From Cladosporium sp. IMV 00045 (taxonomy: Eukaryota > Ascomycota > Dothideomycetes > Cladosporiales > Cladosporiaceae), in NCBI GenBank assembly GCA_001931905.2, contig MSJI02000011.1, forward strand, positions 42,182 through 106,181: a stretch of 64,000 nucleotides of DNA, read 5' to 3'. Shown piece by piece: positions 31,068 to 42,194 of the stretch (its first letter is position 1; each line of letters starts with the position of its first letter). A program made the position numbers and the translations under genes. The notes under the pieces were generated by a model. That model was given only the letters and a program-made list of their open reading frames with translations. It had not been told where the DNA came from and ran no database searches.

Positions 31068-32584
31068 TCTCTGGGGCATCTGGTGGGCTCGGCGATCTTG
31101 CCACGGTCGATGTCGACCTTAACAGTATGATGACAAACGGAGCAGCGGAAAAAGGCGTCTTTCATGTCGGGAATGACAGGGGTTGTGCGAATGACAAGAC
31201 CCTTCACGGAAACCATTCTGTCCATGTCGCCGGGGTTCAGGTCGCGCAAATTGATCGTTTTGTCCAAGCCAAATGGCCGTACGCGGTAAATCCTCTGTTC
31301 GGCTTCGGTCGCCAGATCAGGAATGTCTTCGAGCCCTTGAGCAGGAACGGGCGTTTGGCCGCCGATGTTGTTGTCAACATCCGAGCTAGGCATAGGAGGC
31401 GCAGAGCTGAGATCCCTCGTTCTGTTCGCCTCGTTTTGTCTTTGTTGCGTTTGTGCTGAACGCATGGTGTCCATCTTCTTTTCAGCCAGCTCAACAATCA
31501 CCTCCTTGACGACGGTGTCCATCAAGGGGACAATCTCACTTGGGAAAGACTGCAATTGATGCCAAAGCTTCCTGGTGGGAGGATAGGCCTTCAGATTTCT
31601 GACGTCGAGGTAGAGGAAGCGAACACCAAGATCCAGCATGGTCTCCAGCATTGTAACGTACTCCTTCTCACGTCCAGGATGGCTAGCGTCAAGTGTCGTG
31701 CCTTCTTCAAGCTCTCCGTCTGCGATCAAGCGATATTTCTTCTCGAAGTTGAGCAAAAAATCTCTCATCGCTCTGAACGAATGCTGAATGACAATGTTCG
31801 TACCCCAAATGACGGCGCCAGTGCCTCCACCCATCTGATCAGCATCTGAAGTGTTGGGATTGAGGTTAGAGAAAGTTGCTGCATCTGATGGGCCATCGGC
31901 AATGGGCATGCCGTTCTCGTCGACGAACATTCTTCTCCTCCGGCTACTGCTGGGGTTCATGATATCGGAATCAATGTCATGGCGTCTGTTCATTGCGTTC
32001 GTTTGGCTCCTCAGGGGAGAGCGGACGAACAAACCGCTCGAGCTGGTTCTATCGGGACCGCGTGCATCGCTCATAGGACCAGCGGGATCGGAGCTGGAGG
32101 CATAGTGGATGGGAGACGAGTCTGTGGTATGTTAGCTCCCGCTTGTAACTCGATTATACAATCAATGCAACGTACCACCACCCATACCGCCACTCGCTCT
32201 TGGAGTCCTTCCCCCTTCACTACTCGGCGGGCCCATCTGCCTCTTCAGAGGCGAGCTGGCACCAGCCGCCGCAGCGCCTTGACGTCCAGACTGGCTCTGA
32301 CTCTGGCTTCCGTTCGGGCTGGATCTGAAAAACAGGGGACTCGACGTGGGAGGTGCTTGGCTCTGAGAGATGTTTTGGGAAGACGGCGCATTTCCACGGG
32401 GAGTAGCATCTTGCATGTTTGCATCGGACGCTTCTGAGCGCAGTTGTTCGTCGGCGGCAGCATTCTCCCTGCCATTGTTGGGGAGCGAAGGGCTCGAAGC
32501 GGGTGCTTGTGAAGATCGCGCAGAGCGACGAGGAGTGCCGTTCGTCGAGCTGCGGTTCGAGCGGCGCTGCTCTGGCGACGACAT
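31068..32584 (-). CDS. mcm4: MCM4, 5' fragment only (copy B, truncated by the gap)
   Basis: N-terminal part of MCM4 encoded by exon 1 (32176-32584) and part of exon 2 (31068-32121), joined across a 54-nt intron at the same sites as copy A; about 487 residues. It ends at the gap inside the zinc-binding region, at the Arg-Cys-Pro-Arg preceding the last zinc Cys. There are only a few substitutions from copy A and no stop. The missing ATPase domain is best explained by the gap and not by gene decay. The promoter lacks the ACGCGT box of copy A. Confidence 0.93.
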
Positions 32585-32861
32585 GGTGGGTGTTGTGTCT
32601 TTGCGACAGAAAGACAGTGTCGGTGTGTGGAAAGTGGGAGTATGTTTACTAAAGGCTTGAGGGGCTTGCGCTGTTTCGCAGACAACGCGAAGGTCTCGCG
32701 AGGCAGGCGCGACGCAGCCACTTAAAGCTCTTTTGAGCTCTAGCGCCGAAATTAGCCAGCGAGAGACTCCAAACCGACCCCTCCACAGATCAAGATTAAT
32801 ATTAAAAGTCACTTCTGAAACAAGAATACAATACAAGACAAGCAAAACCAATTCACACATA
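32585..32861. promoter_or_regulatory. Divergent promoter, MCM4 and TBCA (copy B)
   Basis: About 280 bases, shorter than in copy A. The stretch around 32680-32700 reads GACAACGCGAAGGTCTCGCGA where copy A has extra bases including ACGCGT; the TCTCGCGAGG element remains. Confidence 0.65.
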
Positions 32862-33330
32862 ATGCCCGCCCCTTCTCAGCTCGCAATCGCCACTTCGGCT
32901 CTCAACCGTCTGGTCAAGGAAGAGGCCAGCTATCATAGCGAACTCGAGGAGCAAAGTGCACGCATTGCTAAGCTCGAGGCCGGCGAGGGTGCCGACGATG
33001 AGAACGCCGAATACATTCTGAGACAGAACGTGAGCATCTAATCGCTCGGGGAGTGCTTGGTGGTCATCCACTTACAATCATTACAGAAGCAAGCACTCGA
33101 GCAGACTAAGGCTGTTTTCCCTCCCCTCAAACAAAAGATCGAGGATGCGTTGAGCAAGCTCGAGCAGCAGATTGTGAGGCTACAAATTTCTCGTGATACT
33201 ATTAGTAGCTACATGATACTAACTTTACGATTCCTAGGAGCAGGACAAGGACCAGGCTTCTCCTGAAGAGGTCACTAAAGCCAAGGAGGCCGTCACTGCT
33301 GGACAAAATGCTGTCAAGGAGGCGTCTTAA
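32862..33330 (+). CDS. Tubulin-specific chaperone A (cofactor A), copy B
   Basis: Exons 32862-33029, 33087-33173 and 33238-33330; 115 residues. Splice phases are the same as in copy A, though the second intron starts GTGAGG rather than GTAAGG and the intron bodies differ by indels. The protein differs from copy A at almost no positions (for example Val for Leu in the EEVTKAKEAV helix), so both would be functional. Function as described for 13268-13731. Confidence 0.9.
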
Positions 33331-33404
33331 TTGGAGAAAAAGTTCACTTTCAGCATATCTGTACAGTCATAGATACCCATCCAAACACCCACGAAGGTGC
33401 TACA

Positions 33405-34508
33405 CTACGAATCGTCCATCTCCATCGTCATGCCTTCTGCTGGCTCCTTCACCTGCTCATCTTTCGCCTCGAGACCTGTAGACGCCTTCGGCTGTTCCTG
33501 AGAGTCTGCAGCCGACGGAGCTGGCGTGGCATCGTCGCCCATCTCAACGTCTGCAGCAACATTTTGAGTTTGCGCTCCTGGGCTGACGGCTCGTGAAGAA
33601 TTGACAGTTCCGCCCTCGACTTCGAGAAACTTGTTCCTGGGACGTTCCTCGCCTTCCTCAATGCCTTCGGGCATTGGTGTCGCACCTCCAGGCAGAGGAG
33701 TTGATCCTTCGGGCATTGGTGTTCTTCCACCAGACTCGTGCCTAGGCGTCCTTCCATCTTCGATACCAGGCGTTCCCATTCGGCTGCGGTCATCCTTCTC
33801 TCCGTCACCGTCCTCCATAGCATCATCCTCCGCCTGCTCATCTTCTTCCGGCTCCTTGATTCCTTTAATCACCCTGCGCATGACTTCACCCTCGTGCACC
33901 ACGCGCTCAAACTGCTCCCTCCGACCATCCCAAAGACCTTCAATCTCCACACCTTCCTGCTCAAGCTCCTCAATCTCCTTCTCAAGCGTCGCGATGTCTG
34001 CCCTACACTCATCGCGAGGCTTGAGCTTCTTGTCGTCGAGAATTTTCGAAGCAAGCGTGTCATAGCCCTTTCTTAGCTCGAGCACCTTTTGTGCTTCCGC
34101 AAGCTGCTCTCGTAGCAGCAGAGTATTATCCCTCACGGCCTGCGCGGTCGCTAAGATCTTAGCTTTCTCGGCCGCATAGCGCTCGCGTTCCCTGGCATTG
34201 GAGCTTTGGATGAGCTGGATTCGCGTGATCGAGCTCTCTAGGGCAGCAAAGTCAAGCAAGACTTCTTCCCTGAATTTCTGTCGCACGTTTGGATCGGACG
34301 CTGGCTCTTCCTGAGTCTCTTCCGAAGCTTCTTCGCCGTCGGGAGGGGGCGAGGGTAGTTGTTTGGGCGTAGAGCGAAGAAGCGAGTCGCGGTCCAGCAG
34401 GCGTTTGGTCACACGTTGGAAAGGTCTCTCTTCGATTCCAAGCAGGCGCGTGGAGTGCAGTGCATCCTCGGCAGGCTGCGCCAGGATGCCATAGTTGTGC
34501 GCAGACAT
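33405..34508 (-). CDS. THO complex subunit 7-like protein, copy B
   Basis: Same length (367 residues) and coiled-coil layout as the copy at 13806-14909. I see about half a dozen substitutions, most in the low-complexity tail (such as IEEGEER for TDEGEER, and QTQN for QTPN). No lesion. Confidence 0.75.
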   Translation of the reverse strand: MSAHNYGILAQPAEDALHSTRLLGIEERPFQRVTKRLLDRDSLLRSTPKQLPSPPPDGEEASEETQEEPASDPNVRQKFREEVLLDFAALESSITRIQLIQSSNARERERYAAEKAKILATAQAVRDNTLLLREQLAEAQKVLELRKGYDTLASKILDDKKLKPRDECRADIATLEKEIEELEQEGVEIEGLWDGRREQFERVVHEGEVMRRVIKGIKEPEEDEQAEDDAMEDGDGEKDDRSRMGTPGIEDGRTPRHESGGRTPMPEGSTPLPGGATPMPEGIEEGEERPRNKFLEVEGGTVNSSRAVSPGAQTQNVAADVEMGDDATPAPSAADSQEQPKASTGLEAKDEQVKEPAEGMTMEMDDS

Positions 34509-35013
34509 GTTGCAGACGTCTCAGTGAAGCTTGTCAGTAATTGTCGCGTGCTGGTAGTGAGGTATTGAAAGGAAGATCGCTGGCGCTGGTCGTGAAGCGG
34601 AGTCGGCGGTCCGCTGCCGTCGAGGCTTATCTGATTGCTGCTCCTGGGGATGACGGCACTATTTATAACTCCAGATGAAGACTCGCGAACCTCATGAACT
34701 GTGTTTACACACTTCTGACATTCACTTGGGTCGCTCCTCTTTGTACGGTCCCCTGGCCTCTTATGATGCTGCTGCCGAGTCCAATACACACTTCAACGCC
34801 CGATCCCCTTCCTCAGCCCTGAAGCACTGCTTCATCGACGACCTTCGAGAACAGCTTAGTTTACACGAGTTCGTTCAGGATTGCTCTGTTTTATGTCTAC
34901 CAGTTTCGTTCTTGAAGTACTGAAGACTGTAACATACAAAGCTTTTGAACATCGCGAACATATCTAAATCGATCAACGCCGTCCCATTCGAGCCAGGAGC
35001 GACCTTCATCAAT
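34509..35013. promoter_or_regulatory. Divergent promoter region, THOC7 and elongin A (copy B)
   Basis: About 505 bases, collinear with 14910-15410. The last ~120 bases before the elongin A start are clearly more different from copy A than the rest and create an extra in-frame ATG at 34945. Confidence 0.5.
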
Positions 35014-36081
35014 ATGCCGGCTCCTTCCCTTTCAGCCATGGCGCAAAATGCGGCCATACGCAACATATCCAGCATTACAGACATCTCGGACCTACCCTAC
35101 CATGCTGTTGAGCCAATCCTCCGACGCATCGACAACCCACAACAACTGCGTGAGGTCGAAGTCAACTGCCCCCACATTGCCGAGAGCTCCGGTCCTTTAT
35201 GGAATGCGTTTATCAAACGTGACGTGTCGAACGCCGACCGAAAAATGATCTACCCCAAAGATCCTAGATCATGGTGGAAAGTCTATCGAAAGATGTTGAG
35301 GCAAGAGGAGGCGGAGAAAGCTGAGGCCGAAGAGGGGCTGAAGAGGGCCATGATGGGGTTGCAAGAAGCTAAGGGCTCTAACGAAACGAAGATTGTGAAT
35401 AAGGTCATGACGCAGGGACAGAAGAAGAAGACAGGGTTCTTTGACGGTGTGATGCATAGTGGCAGTGGTGGTGGGAGTAAGGCGATGCTCTGGAACGCGA
35501 AGAATGGGCGGGATGCTTTTGGTGCAATGCAACGAGCAACGGCAAGTAAGCAAAGCGTCTTCAAGCCTGTCACCAGACATACCATCCCGGACGCAAAGAG
35601 TCAAATCCGAGTCGCCCCAAAAAGCATGGCCATGGAGTATTCAAATCCCGGCAATGAGGCTGTCCTCAAGGCCGCAGCGGAGCAGAAAAAAGCCGCGGGC
35701 CTACAACCACAAAGACAGCGAATCTTCACGCCGAAGAGCAGTCTGGGTAAAACCGAGATGGCATTCAGGAACGAAGAAATGAAGGAACAGCTGGAAAAAG
35801 AGAGGAGGTTACGCGCGCTCACAAATCCTGCCGCAAGATCAGCCATGTATCCCGCATCAGCAACGACGCAGACAGCCTCCAGCTCTTCGCAACGCCCATC
35901 AGCTACTACAAGTCGACCTGCAGGTGGTCAAGCAAAACGCGCAATAGAGGCCAGCTTGTCTCCCTCGCCTCCAAGATCGAACAGCCCAGCGAAGCAGCCT
36001 ACACAGCAAAAGCCTGCACCTGTTAAACGAAAGCGACCGGCAGTTGACCCCTTCCTGTCGGCTAAGCGGAGCCGTCCTTGA
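35014..36081 (+). CDS. Elongin A-like protein, copy B
   Basis: 355 residues from the conserved MPAPSLSAM start; an in-frame ATG at 34945 would add 23 residues but is absent from copy A. The N-terminal elongin A domain is nearly identical to the copy at 15411-16484. The variable part is the Ser/Ala/Thr-rich stretch near residue 285, where copy B is two residues shorter. The C-terminal basic cluster is kept. Confidence 0.87.
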   Translation: MPAPSLSAMAQNAAIRNISSITDISDLPYHAVEPILRRIDNPQQLREVEVNCPHIAESSGPLWNAFIKRDVSNADRKMIYPKDPRSWWKVYRKMLRQEEAEKAEAEEGLKRAMMGLQEAKGSNETKIVNKVMTQGQKKKTGFFDGVMHSGSGGGSKAMLWNAKNGRDAFGAMQRATASKQSVFKPVTRHTIPDAKSQIRVAPKSMAMEYSNPGNEAVLKAAAEQKKAAGLQPQRQRIFTPKSSLGKTEMAFRNEEMKEQLEKERRLRALTNPAARSAMYPASATTQTASSSSQRPSATTSRPAGGQAKRAIEASLSPSPPRSNSPAKQPTQQKPAPVKRKRPAVDPFLSAKRSRP

Positions 36082-37254
36082 ATAAGTGCATGAAATGATA
36101 TCAACCTCGCATTTTGATACAACAAGATCGACACACACACAAGGTCGCTATGAGCGCATGCCTAATAGAGGTTACTCGACTCGGCCTCGACATGAGACAA
36201 TTAGAGTATACCGCGTGGCTGCAGGAACATGTATTGGATATCGCAACAAAAGTCTACGCTGATTGTTACACCGGCGCTTGGGATCAGCTGCGCTCGGAAG
36301 GTGTTAGTCTGGCCACGAGGTGCCACGTGGATTGTAAATGATACTGCTCTCAGTGCTCTGAAAGGTACATAAGGATACATGCACATAGAAAATGCACATA
36401 GCCGCATCTGGTCGTCCCGAAAGTGGAGACGCACCAAAGATTGTATACGTCCTCGTCCAATCCCGGCGTATGGAGTTGAGAGAAACCCCGGTCCTGCATT
36501 TGAGATGCATATGGCCATGTCAGATCTTACCACCGTCCCTTTCCAGATAATCCTACAAGATGGATCGAGGAATCTGTTTTGTCTCGAGATTACACTCTCG
36601 ATGAAGATAGTCCTAGGTATCGACCTAGAAAGTAGTTGAGGCAGAGCCTCGGTCTCTCAAAGCCTGTGGAATGCATGAATAAGGTAAATTCGTTCCCAAG
36701 TCATGCCTGCCTTGCATCTAGGCACTTTGATCAGCTGCACTTGGTAGTTGGTATATCTATTCAATCTTTTTTACCTTACACACAATGTTGGAGCTTTCAA
36801 TCTGTTATTATTCGATGTCCCCTTCTGGATCACCTATGACGGTTGCCTCGCCCGTTTCGCCCAGCCAACCAACAACGTCCGCTGGAGACTGAAACACTGA
36901 CACGAAGCCAGCCACTCGCTGCTCCATCACAGACCTTGCCGTTATCGACATTCCCTCGGTGCCATCGAACATAGCATTATCCATATCATGCATCGAACTC
37001 ATGACAGCGATATCACCAAAAAAGGCTACTGCCCGTGAAGCTGCCGGCATCCTCTAATGTAGTTGTCCAGCTGATCAGCCAGAATAAGCCTGTCGGCTTG
37101 ACGCTATCCATGGCGTACGCCATAACCTAGATGATCGACTCCTCCGCATTTTCTTCCGTTCATCTGAGACTCTTTTCGATATCCCTAGCCTTCCAAAGCA
37201 TATTTTCCATTCTCGCCTCGCAGGCTGGCTACTGGGGGGCTTGCATCTTTCTCC
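36082..37254. other. Intergenic region between elongin A and GH76 (copy B)
   Basis: About 1.17 kb, collinear with 16485-17652 but among the most diverged stretches of the block. It keeps CCACGTGG at 36323-36330. A 63-codon frame starting at the ATG at 36150 ends at 36341; it is shifted in copy A and is not accepted as a gene. Confidence 0.5.
36323..36330. promoter_or_regulatory. Palindromic CCACGTGG (E-box), copy B
   Basis: Counterpart of the site at 16725-16732, kept within a diverged stretch. Confidence 0.3.
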
Positions 37255-39090
37255 ATGTCTGAGACATCCAGGCTCTTGCCTCCGCCGAGGGCTAGGGAGG
37301 CAGGATGGCATTCTACCAGTCGATATATAGCAGCCTCTGAACGGCTGGCGCGAAGAAGGAGGGTGTTTCTGCTTTGTGTGATTACATTTACGCTACTTTA
37401 CAGCATGATATCTCTCAGATCAACCGCGGCAATCATTTCCAGCATTTCTCTCACATTCGCACTTCCTCGACCCACTGGGAACGAAGCGGCCCACGCAAAC
37501 ACATTATCACAGCAATCGACTGGATCTGACGACAGTCCCGGTCATTGGTATTACGAATTTCAAAATGCATTGGCTTCGATGCAAAGCACATCCTTCTGGT
37601 CTGGTTACGACTGGCCAGACTCAATAGACTGGATTGCGGCATTTCTGGACACATTACTCGGTGCCACCGATCGTTCTTTTACCGAAATACTCGTCGAATA
37701 TGACGGCAATCTACCAGGATCATACATCGCATCAAAGCCTACGATAGAAGGCGAGATCTCAAGATACCTCACGCAAATCGAATCTTTCTACGACTCGGAG
37801 AATATTGTAGATATTTTCGGGACGGCTTTCGACGATGCTCAATGGGTTGTGCTGGAGTGGCTGGAAGTCATCAGATTCAGCAACGAATACGAAGCATACA
37901 GCGGCAACGACACCGGGCCTAGCCAGGAGGATATCATGCATTACGCTCATCGCGCACACATCTTCTACAATCGCGTTCAAAACGAGTTTGACACATCACT
38001 ATGCGACGGAGGCCTCACTTGGAATCCTGCACTGGAACCATACAAGAACGCCATCACCAACGAGCTTTTCCTGGCCAGCTCTATGGCCATGTATCTTTAC
38101 TTCCCTGGAGACTACAACACCGATCCGTATCCCAGCGTGAATTATTCTACCGAATACAACGTCACGTTGCCGCCCATGCAATTTCTCCAACCGCATGATC
38201 CAGTCTTTCTCGACAACGCTCTTAAGGAATACGAGTGGTTCAAATCGCAAAACTTCACGAATGAGCAAGGCCTCATTGTTGACGGCTTCCACATCTCCGA
38301 CAATCAGACCACATGCGACCAGCGCAATGAGATGGTCTACACTTACAATCAAGGAGTCATCCTTTCAGGCCTGAGGGGCCTCTGGGAAGCCACTGGTGAC
38401 CCGAAATACCTCCAAGACGGGTACGATCTCATCAACACAGTAGTCGACGCCACAGGCTGGAACACGCGAAACACATCCGAGGCCAGCGAATGGGCAGGTC
38501 TTGGCCGCAACGGGATTATGGAAGACTATTGCGATGCGCCCGCGAACTGCTCTCAAGACGCGCAGATCTTTAAAGGCATCTATTTCCACCACCTAGGAAT
38601 CTTCTGTGAGCCGCTACCCACAAGCGAGCCGCTCGTAGAAGGCCTGACGTCGCTTGCGGATGACGATCTGGCTGCTGCCCACAGTGGAAACTGCAATGGT
38701 TATACGCCTTGGGTTACACACAACGCCGACGCGGCTGTCTCCACGCGCAACCAGGACAATGTCATCGGTGGTTGGTGGGGAGCCAGCAGCAACGACCGTA
38801 CGCAAGCGGCAGCATTGGACATGACTGTACCGCTTCCACAAGGCAGTTCTGATGAGCGCAATGATCCTACAGTGCTTGATCAAGCACCATGGGCTTGCCG
38901 TGGGCAACGAGGTTGTCAACAGAATGGACGAGTCGCGAGTTCTCGGACCCCAGGCTGGTTGCCCCCGCGATCTAATAAGAAGCGCGATGTGAATGATGGC
39001 GGGCGAGGAAGGACCGTGGAGACGCAAGCCAGTGGTGTGAGCGTGATAAAGGCGGCGAGCGATTTTACGAGGAAACGACCAGCGGCATGA
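37255..39090 (+). CDS. GH76-family alpha-1,6-mannanase-like protein, copy B
   Basis: 611 residues, the same length as copy A with no indels. The catalytic Asp pair in TAFDDAQWVVLEW and the whole GH76 core are unchanged. Most substitutions are in the segment just after the membrane anchor (about residues 60-95), where copy B reads TGNEAAHANTLSQQSTGSD against AGQEAVQPDGLSQQSNGPD. Features as described for 17653-19488. Confidence 0.9.
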   Translation: MSETSRLLPPPRAREAGWHSTSRYIAASERLARRRRVFLLCVITFTLLYSMISLRSTAAIISSISLTFALPRPTGNEAAHANTLSQQSTGSDDSPGHWYYEFQNALASMQSTSFWSGYDWPDSIDWIAAFLDTLLGATDRSFTEILVEYDGNLPGSYIASKPTIEGEISRYLTQIESFYDSENIVDIFGTAFDDAQWVVLEWLEVIRFSNEYEAYSGNDTGPSQEDIMHYAHRAHIFYNRVQNEFDTSLCDGGLTWNPALEPYKNAITNELFLASSMAMYLYFPGDYNTDPYPSVNYSTEYNVTLPPMQFLQPHDPVFLDNALKEYEWFKSQNFTNEQGLIVDGFHISDNQTTCDQRNEMVYTYNQGVILSGLRGLWEATGDPKYLQDGYDLINTVVDATGWNTRNTSEASEWAGLGRNGIMEDYCDAPANCSQDAQIFKGIYFHHLGIFCEPLPTSEPLVEGLTSLADDDLAAAHSGNCNGYTPWVTHNADAAVSTRNQDNVIGGWWGASSNDRTQAAALDMTVPLPQGSSDERNDPTVLDQAPWACRGQRGCQQNGRVASSRTPGWLPPRSNKKRDVNDGGRGRTVETQASGVSVIKAASDFTRKRPAA

Positions 39091-39664
39091 GTGGATTCAA
39101 GACTTTTATGATGTTAGCATATATATTAATGATCAGTGGTTTACAACACATCCATTTATCTCAACAACGAAAAACAAAAGTCAAGATCTCACGTCATATT
39201 CAACCCATGTCAGAACATGCGTCCTTGGGTCTGGCTGCGGTCCGTGTGCCAAGTGGATTCCTCCATCTTGAATTCTCCATCTCCGCTCAAGCTTCATCTT
39301 TGTGTTCCGTCCTCTCCAAGCATCAGAATTGCCTTTGGAACTTTGAACAGCTCCGCGACGGATAGGAAGCTTTCTCACAGTCTATCGCATAGCTCTGATG
39401 ACCAACATCAGAGCTGGCGTCTCGCCACGGCCAAGTATAAGTATTCCCGCGCGTCGTTATCTAGCCAAGTCTTTCCTCACACGTCCCCATCTCTAAAGCC
39501 TTGCTCGTTCGCTCGCTTAAAATCCGGTTTCGCCAAGTTGAGGTTTGGCCTGCGTCATCCCATATCCATAATGCACGGGTCCGTTCATTATTAAAATAAT
39601 GCCTGCTCGCCGACCGATTCACTCGGTCAGGTCCAGTGAGAGAAAGACACAACTGCCGGCAAAC
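39091..39664. promoter_or_regulatory. Upstream region of GH128 (copy B)
   Basis: About 575 bases, collinear with 19489-20059. The TATA-like AAGTATAAGTAT is kept near 39432. Confidence 0.4.
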
Positions 39665-40718
39665 ATGAGAATACCACGTACGATCGCCCTGGTCCCGGCG
39701 ATATTTCCAATATGGTTCGCCACGATGGTCGCCGGCGACGATAACGATAACAACAACAATAACAATAACAATGATTACGCCAGTAACGACGCCGACCCAA
39801 TCGAAGCGACTTCGCCCAAGCGCGGCCTATGCTACGTCTCAGGCGAGGATCCCGAAGACGACCGCACGTGGGACCACTCCGACTCCGACCTAAGCTGGTA
39901 CTACAACTTCCAAGCACATCCTATACGCGGGATGGACGACAAGCTGCAATACGTGCCCATGCTCTGGGGAGAAGATTCCGCAGACGACCTCGATGGCAGT
40001 TTCTTTGACGTGGTGAAAGGCCACATCAACTCCGGACGCGACATCGAGTACGTGCTTGGTTTCAACGAGCCCGACGGTTGCGAGGGCGGAGGTTCTTGCA
40101 TCGATCCCGACAGGGCCGCGGAAGTCTGGATCGATCAAATCGAGCCGCTGAAAGACTTGGGTCTCAATCTCGGCGCACCGGCGGTGACTGGCTCTCCGCG
40201 TGGTTTGAGATGGTTGCAGGATTTCTACACCGAGTGCGATGGCGGCTGCACGACTGATTTTTTGCCTATTCACTGGTATGGCAACTTTGAGGGTATGGCC
40301 GCATACATCGGTCAGGTCAATGAGACATACCAGAACATGTCCATGTGGGTCACGGAGTTCAATTACCCCGAGCAGGATCTCGAGGAGACGCAGGCGTTCT
40401 TCAATCAGAGTATCAACCATTTGGACGAGCTGAGGTGAGTTACACGCTCATACTCCTCTCGACTACGATATATCGTGCTAACGATATATCCACAGCTTCG
40501 TCACTCACTACTCATGGTTTGGCGCTTTCCGCTCAGACGAAAGTAATGTCGGCCCAAATGGCGCCCTTTTGGATTCGGACGGCGAGCTTACCGATATGGG
40601 CTCTTATTACATGGGAGGGTCCTCCACCGGCAAGGTGCCCTCCAGCGCGACTGTAAACGCCGCTTTCGCTGGTGCGTCGGTGTTTGTCGTCGCTGCGGTC
40701 TTCTGGAGCTTCGGGTGA
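39665..40718 (+). CDS. GH128 beta-glucanase-like, GPI-type protein, copy B
   Basis: Exons 39665-40434 and 40496-40718 with a 61-nt intron; 330 residues, two more than copy A because the Asp/Asn-rich linker after the signal peptide is longer (a run of Asn codons AAC/AAT replaces the Asp codons of copy A). Catalytic motifs LGFNEPDG and WVTEFNYPE and the hydrophobic C-terminal tail are kept. See 20060-21107 for function. Confidence 0.9.
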
Positions 40719-41052
40719 TGTACACCGGGGATCCTCGGATGTGTCTTCCAACGGCACGGAAGTCATGAGACGATCTTTGGTCTGTATTGCGAACTTTCAG
40801 CGTTGTCGTTGGTAGTTTTACGTTGACGATACCACGGATTTTGAATTTTGTTTTCGTTCTTCGGCGATATACCTGGGTCACCGCCGAGGCCTTACATTTA
40901 GAATACGATATATATGAAGATATGATTAATACAGCGCATACCTGCGTTGATTCGTAAATTGGGACGCCTCTTAGTCTATCATTTGCGCTACAAAAGTGCA
41001 CGTATAGGTCGGTGTGCGTATCCCTTTTCTAGCTAAAAGTTTTCGCAATTGC
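40719..41052. other. Intergenic region between convergent genes (copy B)
   Basis: 334 bases, about 120 shorter than in copy A. No gene was seen. Confidence 0.5.
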
Positions 41053-41919
41053 TCAGACACGTTCAAGAGCTTTTGTCTCCTTCCCACAGACTGAACAAGT
41101 GCAAGCTGGTGCAGCCGCCACACGTTTCGCCCCCTGCGCCGCTTTGCGACTCTCATCGGGATCAAGAGCATCGACAAGATCAAGCAGCAGGTGCTGCAAC
41201 CGACGAAGTCGATTGACCACAGTTTGATCTCCCCGTGGACGAGCTTGGTCGACTTGATATATGCCACGCTCGAAAGTAGCGAACCAAGATCGAAAGAACT
41301 TCTCATCATCGACCTGAGAGCTGTCAGACTTCTCGATATCGCACGCGCCATCACGAGCCGGTCGACCAGCCTTCCACTTCCTCGTAAATTCCGCAAAACC
41401 CATGCAATACATCTGCGAAGTCCCGCCGGCATCCTGGCCAGCGACAGTCATCAGCTCTCCAATCGCATTTTGCTGGCCTTTCCAAAGCAGAAACGCTTCT
41501 CCCGCGACTGCATCGGTGTTCAGACACCTCTGCACGCTCCCCAAAACTTGCACGACTTTCTTCGTCTTGCCTTTCTCGTTGGTCGCGAAACACACGAACT
41601 GCGCTTGCTGCCGCAGCACGTGCGTCCAGGAAAGATACTGTCCGAGAAGGTAGGCCGTGTAGATTATCAAGCAATCCTGTTGTTCCGGTGTGCCGTGCAG
41701 ATAGGATATGATGTTGAGTTCGACGATGTTGTAGAGTCGAGCTTGCAAGTCTTGCGATGCGAGAAGTAGCGGGTCGCGATACTTTCTGAGAAGACGTTCG
41801 GTTTCTTTCTCGGCCTTGCGGTCGTCTGTGTAGATGTTCAGAAGACCGGTGAAGACGGCGACGATTATTGAGGTGGCGAGGGAGAGGACTGCGATTGTGA
41901 TGGAGGCTGCGTCGACCAT
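41053..41919 (-). CDS. Small fungal membrane protein of unknown function, copy B
   Basis: 288 residues from MVDAASITIAVLS, equal in length to copy A. The membrane segment and helical part are unchanged; substitutions gather in the last third (for example SSQVDDEKFFRSWFATFERGIYQVDQ). An upstream in-frame ATG at 42075 starts a stretch unlike that of copy A and is not used. See 21565-22431. Confidence 0.8.
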   Translation of the reverse strand: MVDAASITIAVLSLATSIIVAVFTGLLNIYTDDRKAEKETERLLRKYRDPLLLASQDLQARLYNIVELNIISYLHGTPEQQDCLIIYTAYLLGQYLSWTHVLRQQAQFVCFATNEKGKTKKVVQVLGSVQRCLNTDAVAGEAFLLWKGQQNAIGELMTVAGQDAGGTSQMYCMGFAEFTRKWKAGRPARDGACDIEKSDSSQVDDEKFFRSWFATFERGIYQVDQARPRGDQTVVNRLRRLQHLLLDLVDALDPDESRKAAQGAKRVAAAPACTCSVCGKETKALERV

Positions 41920-42194
41920 TGCTAGAGCACGGATGCGCAAGTTGACCACTGCCTTGGTAGCTTTGTCGGCATGTGAAGAAATACTATTAGACCGGATCTG
42001 CGGATTAGATATTTTTGTTGTGGTATTCAGAAAGCTGCATGTTCGGTGTGATGCACTCCTTATCGATTGCTTCATGCAGCTAGTAAAAAGCGCGATGGAT
42101 CAAGTTAAATATAGCTTTGGGCTGAAACGAGCCGAAAAGGCGAAAAAGACGATTGCGTTCGATAAAACGGGAAACATAATACATCGAAGTATAC

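Noticed and set aside
36150..36341. 63-codon frame downstream of elongin A in copy B
   Set aside because: Shifted and stopped in copy A, with differences not biased to third positions; treated as non-coding.
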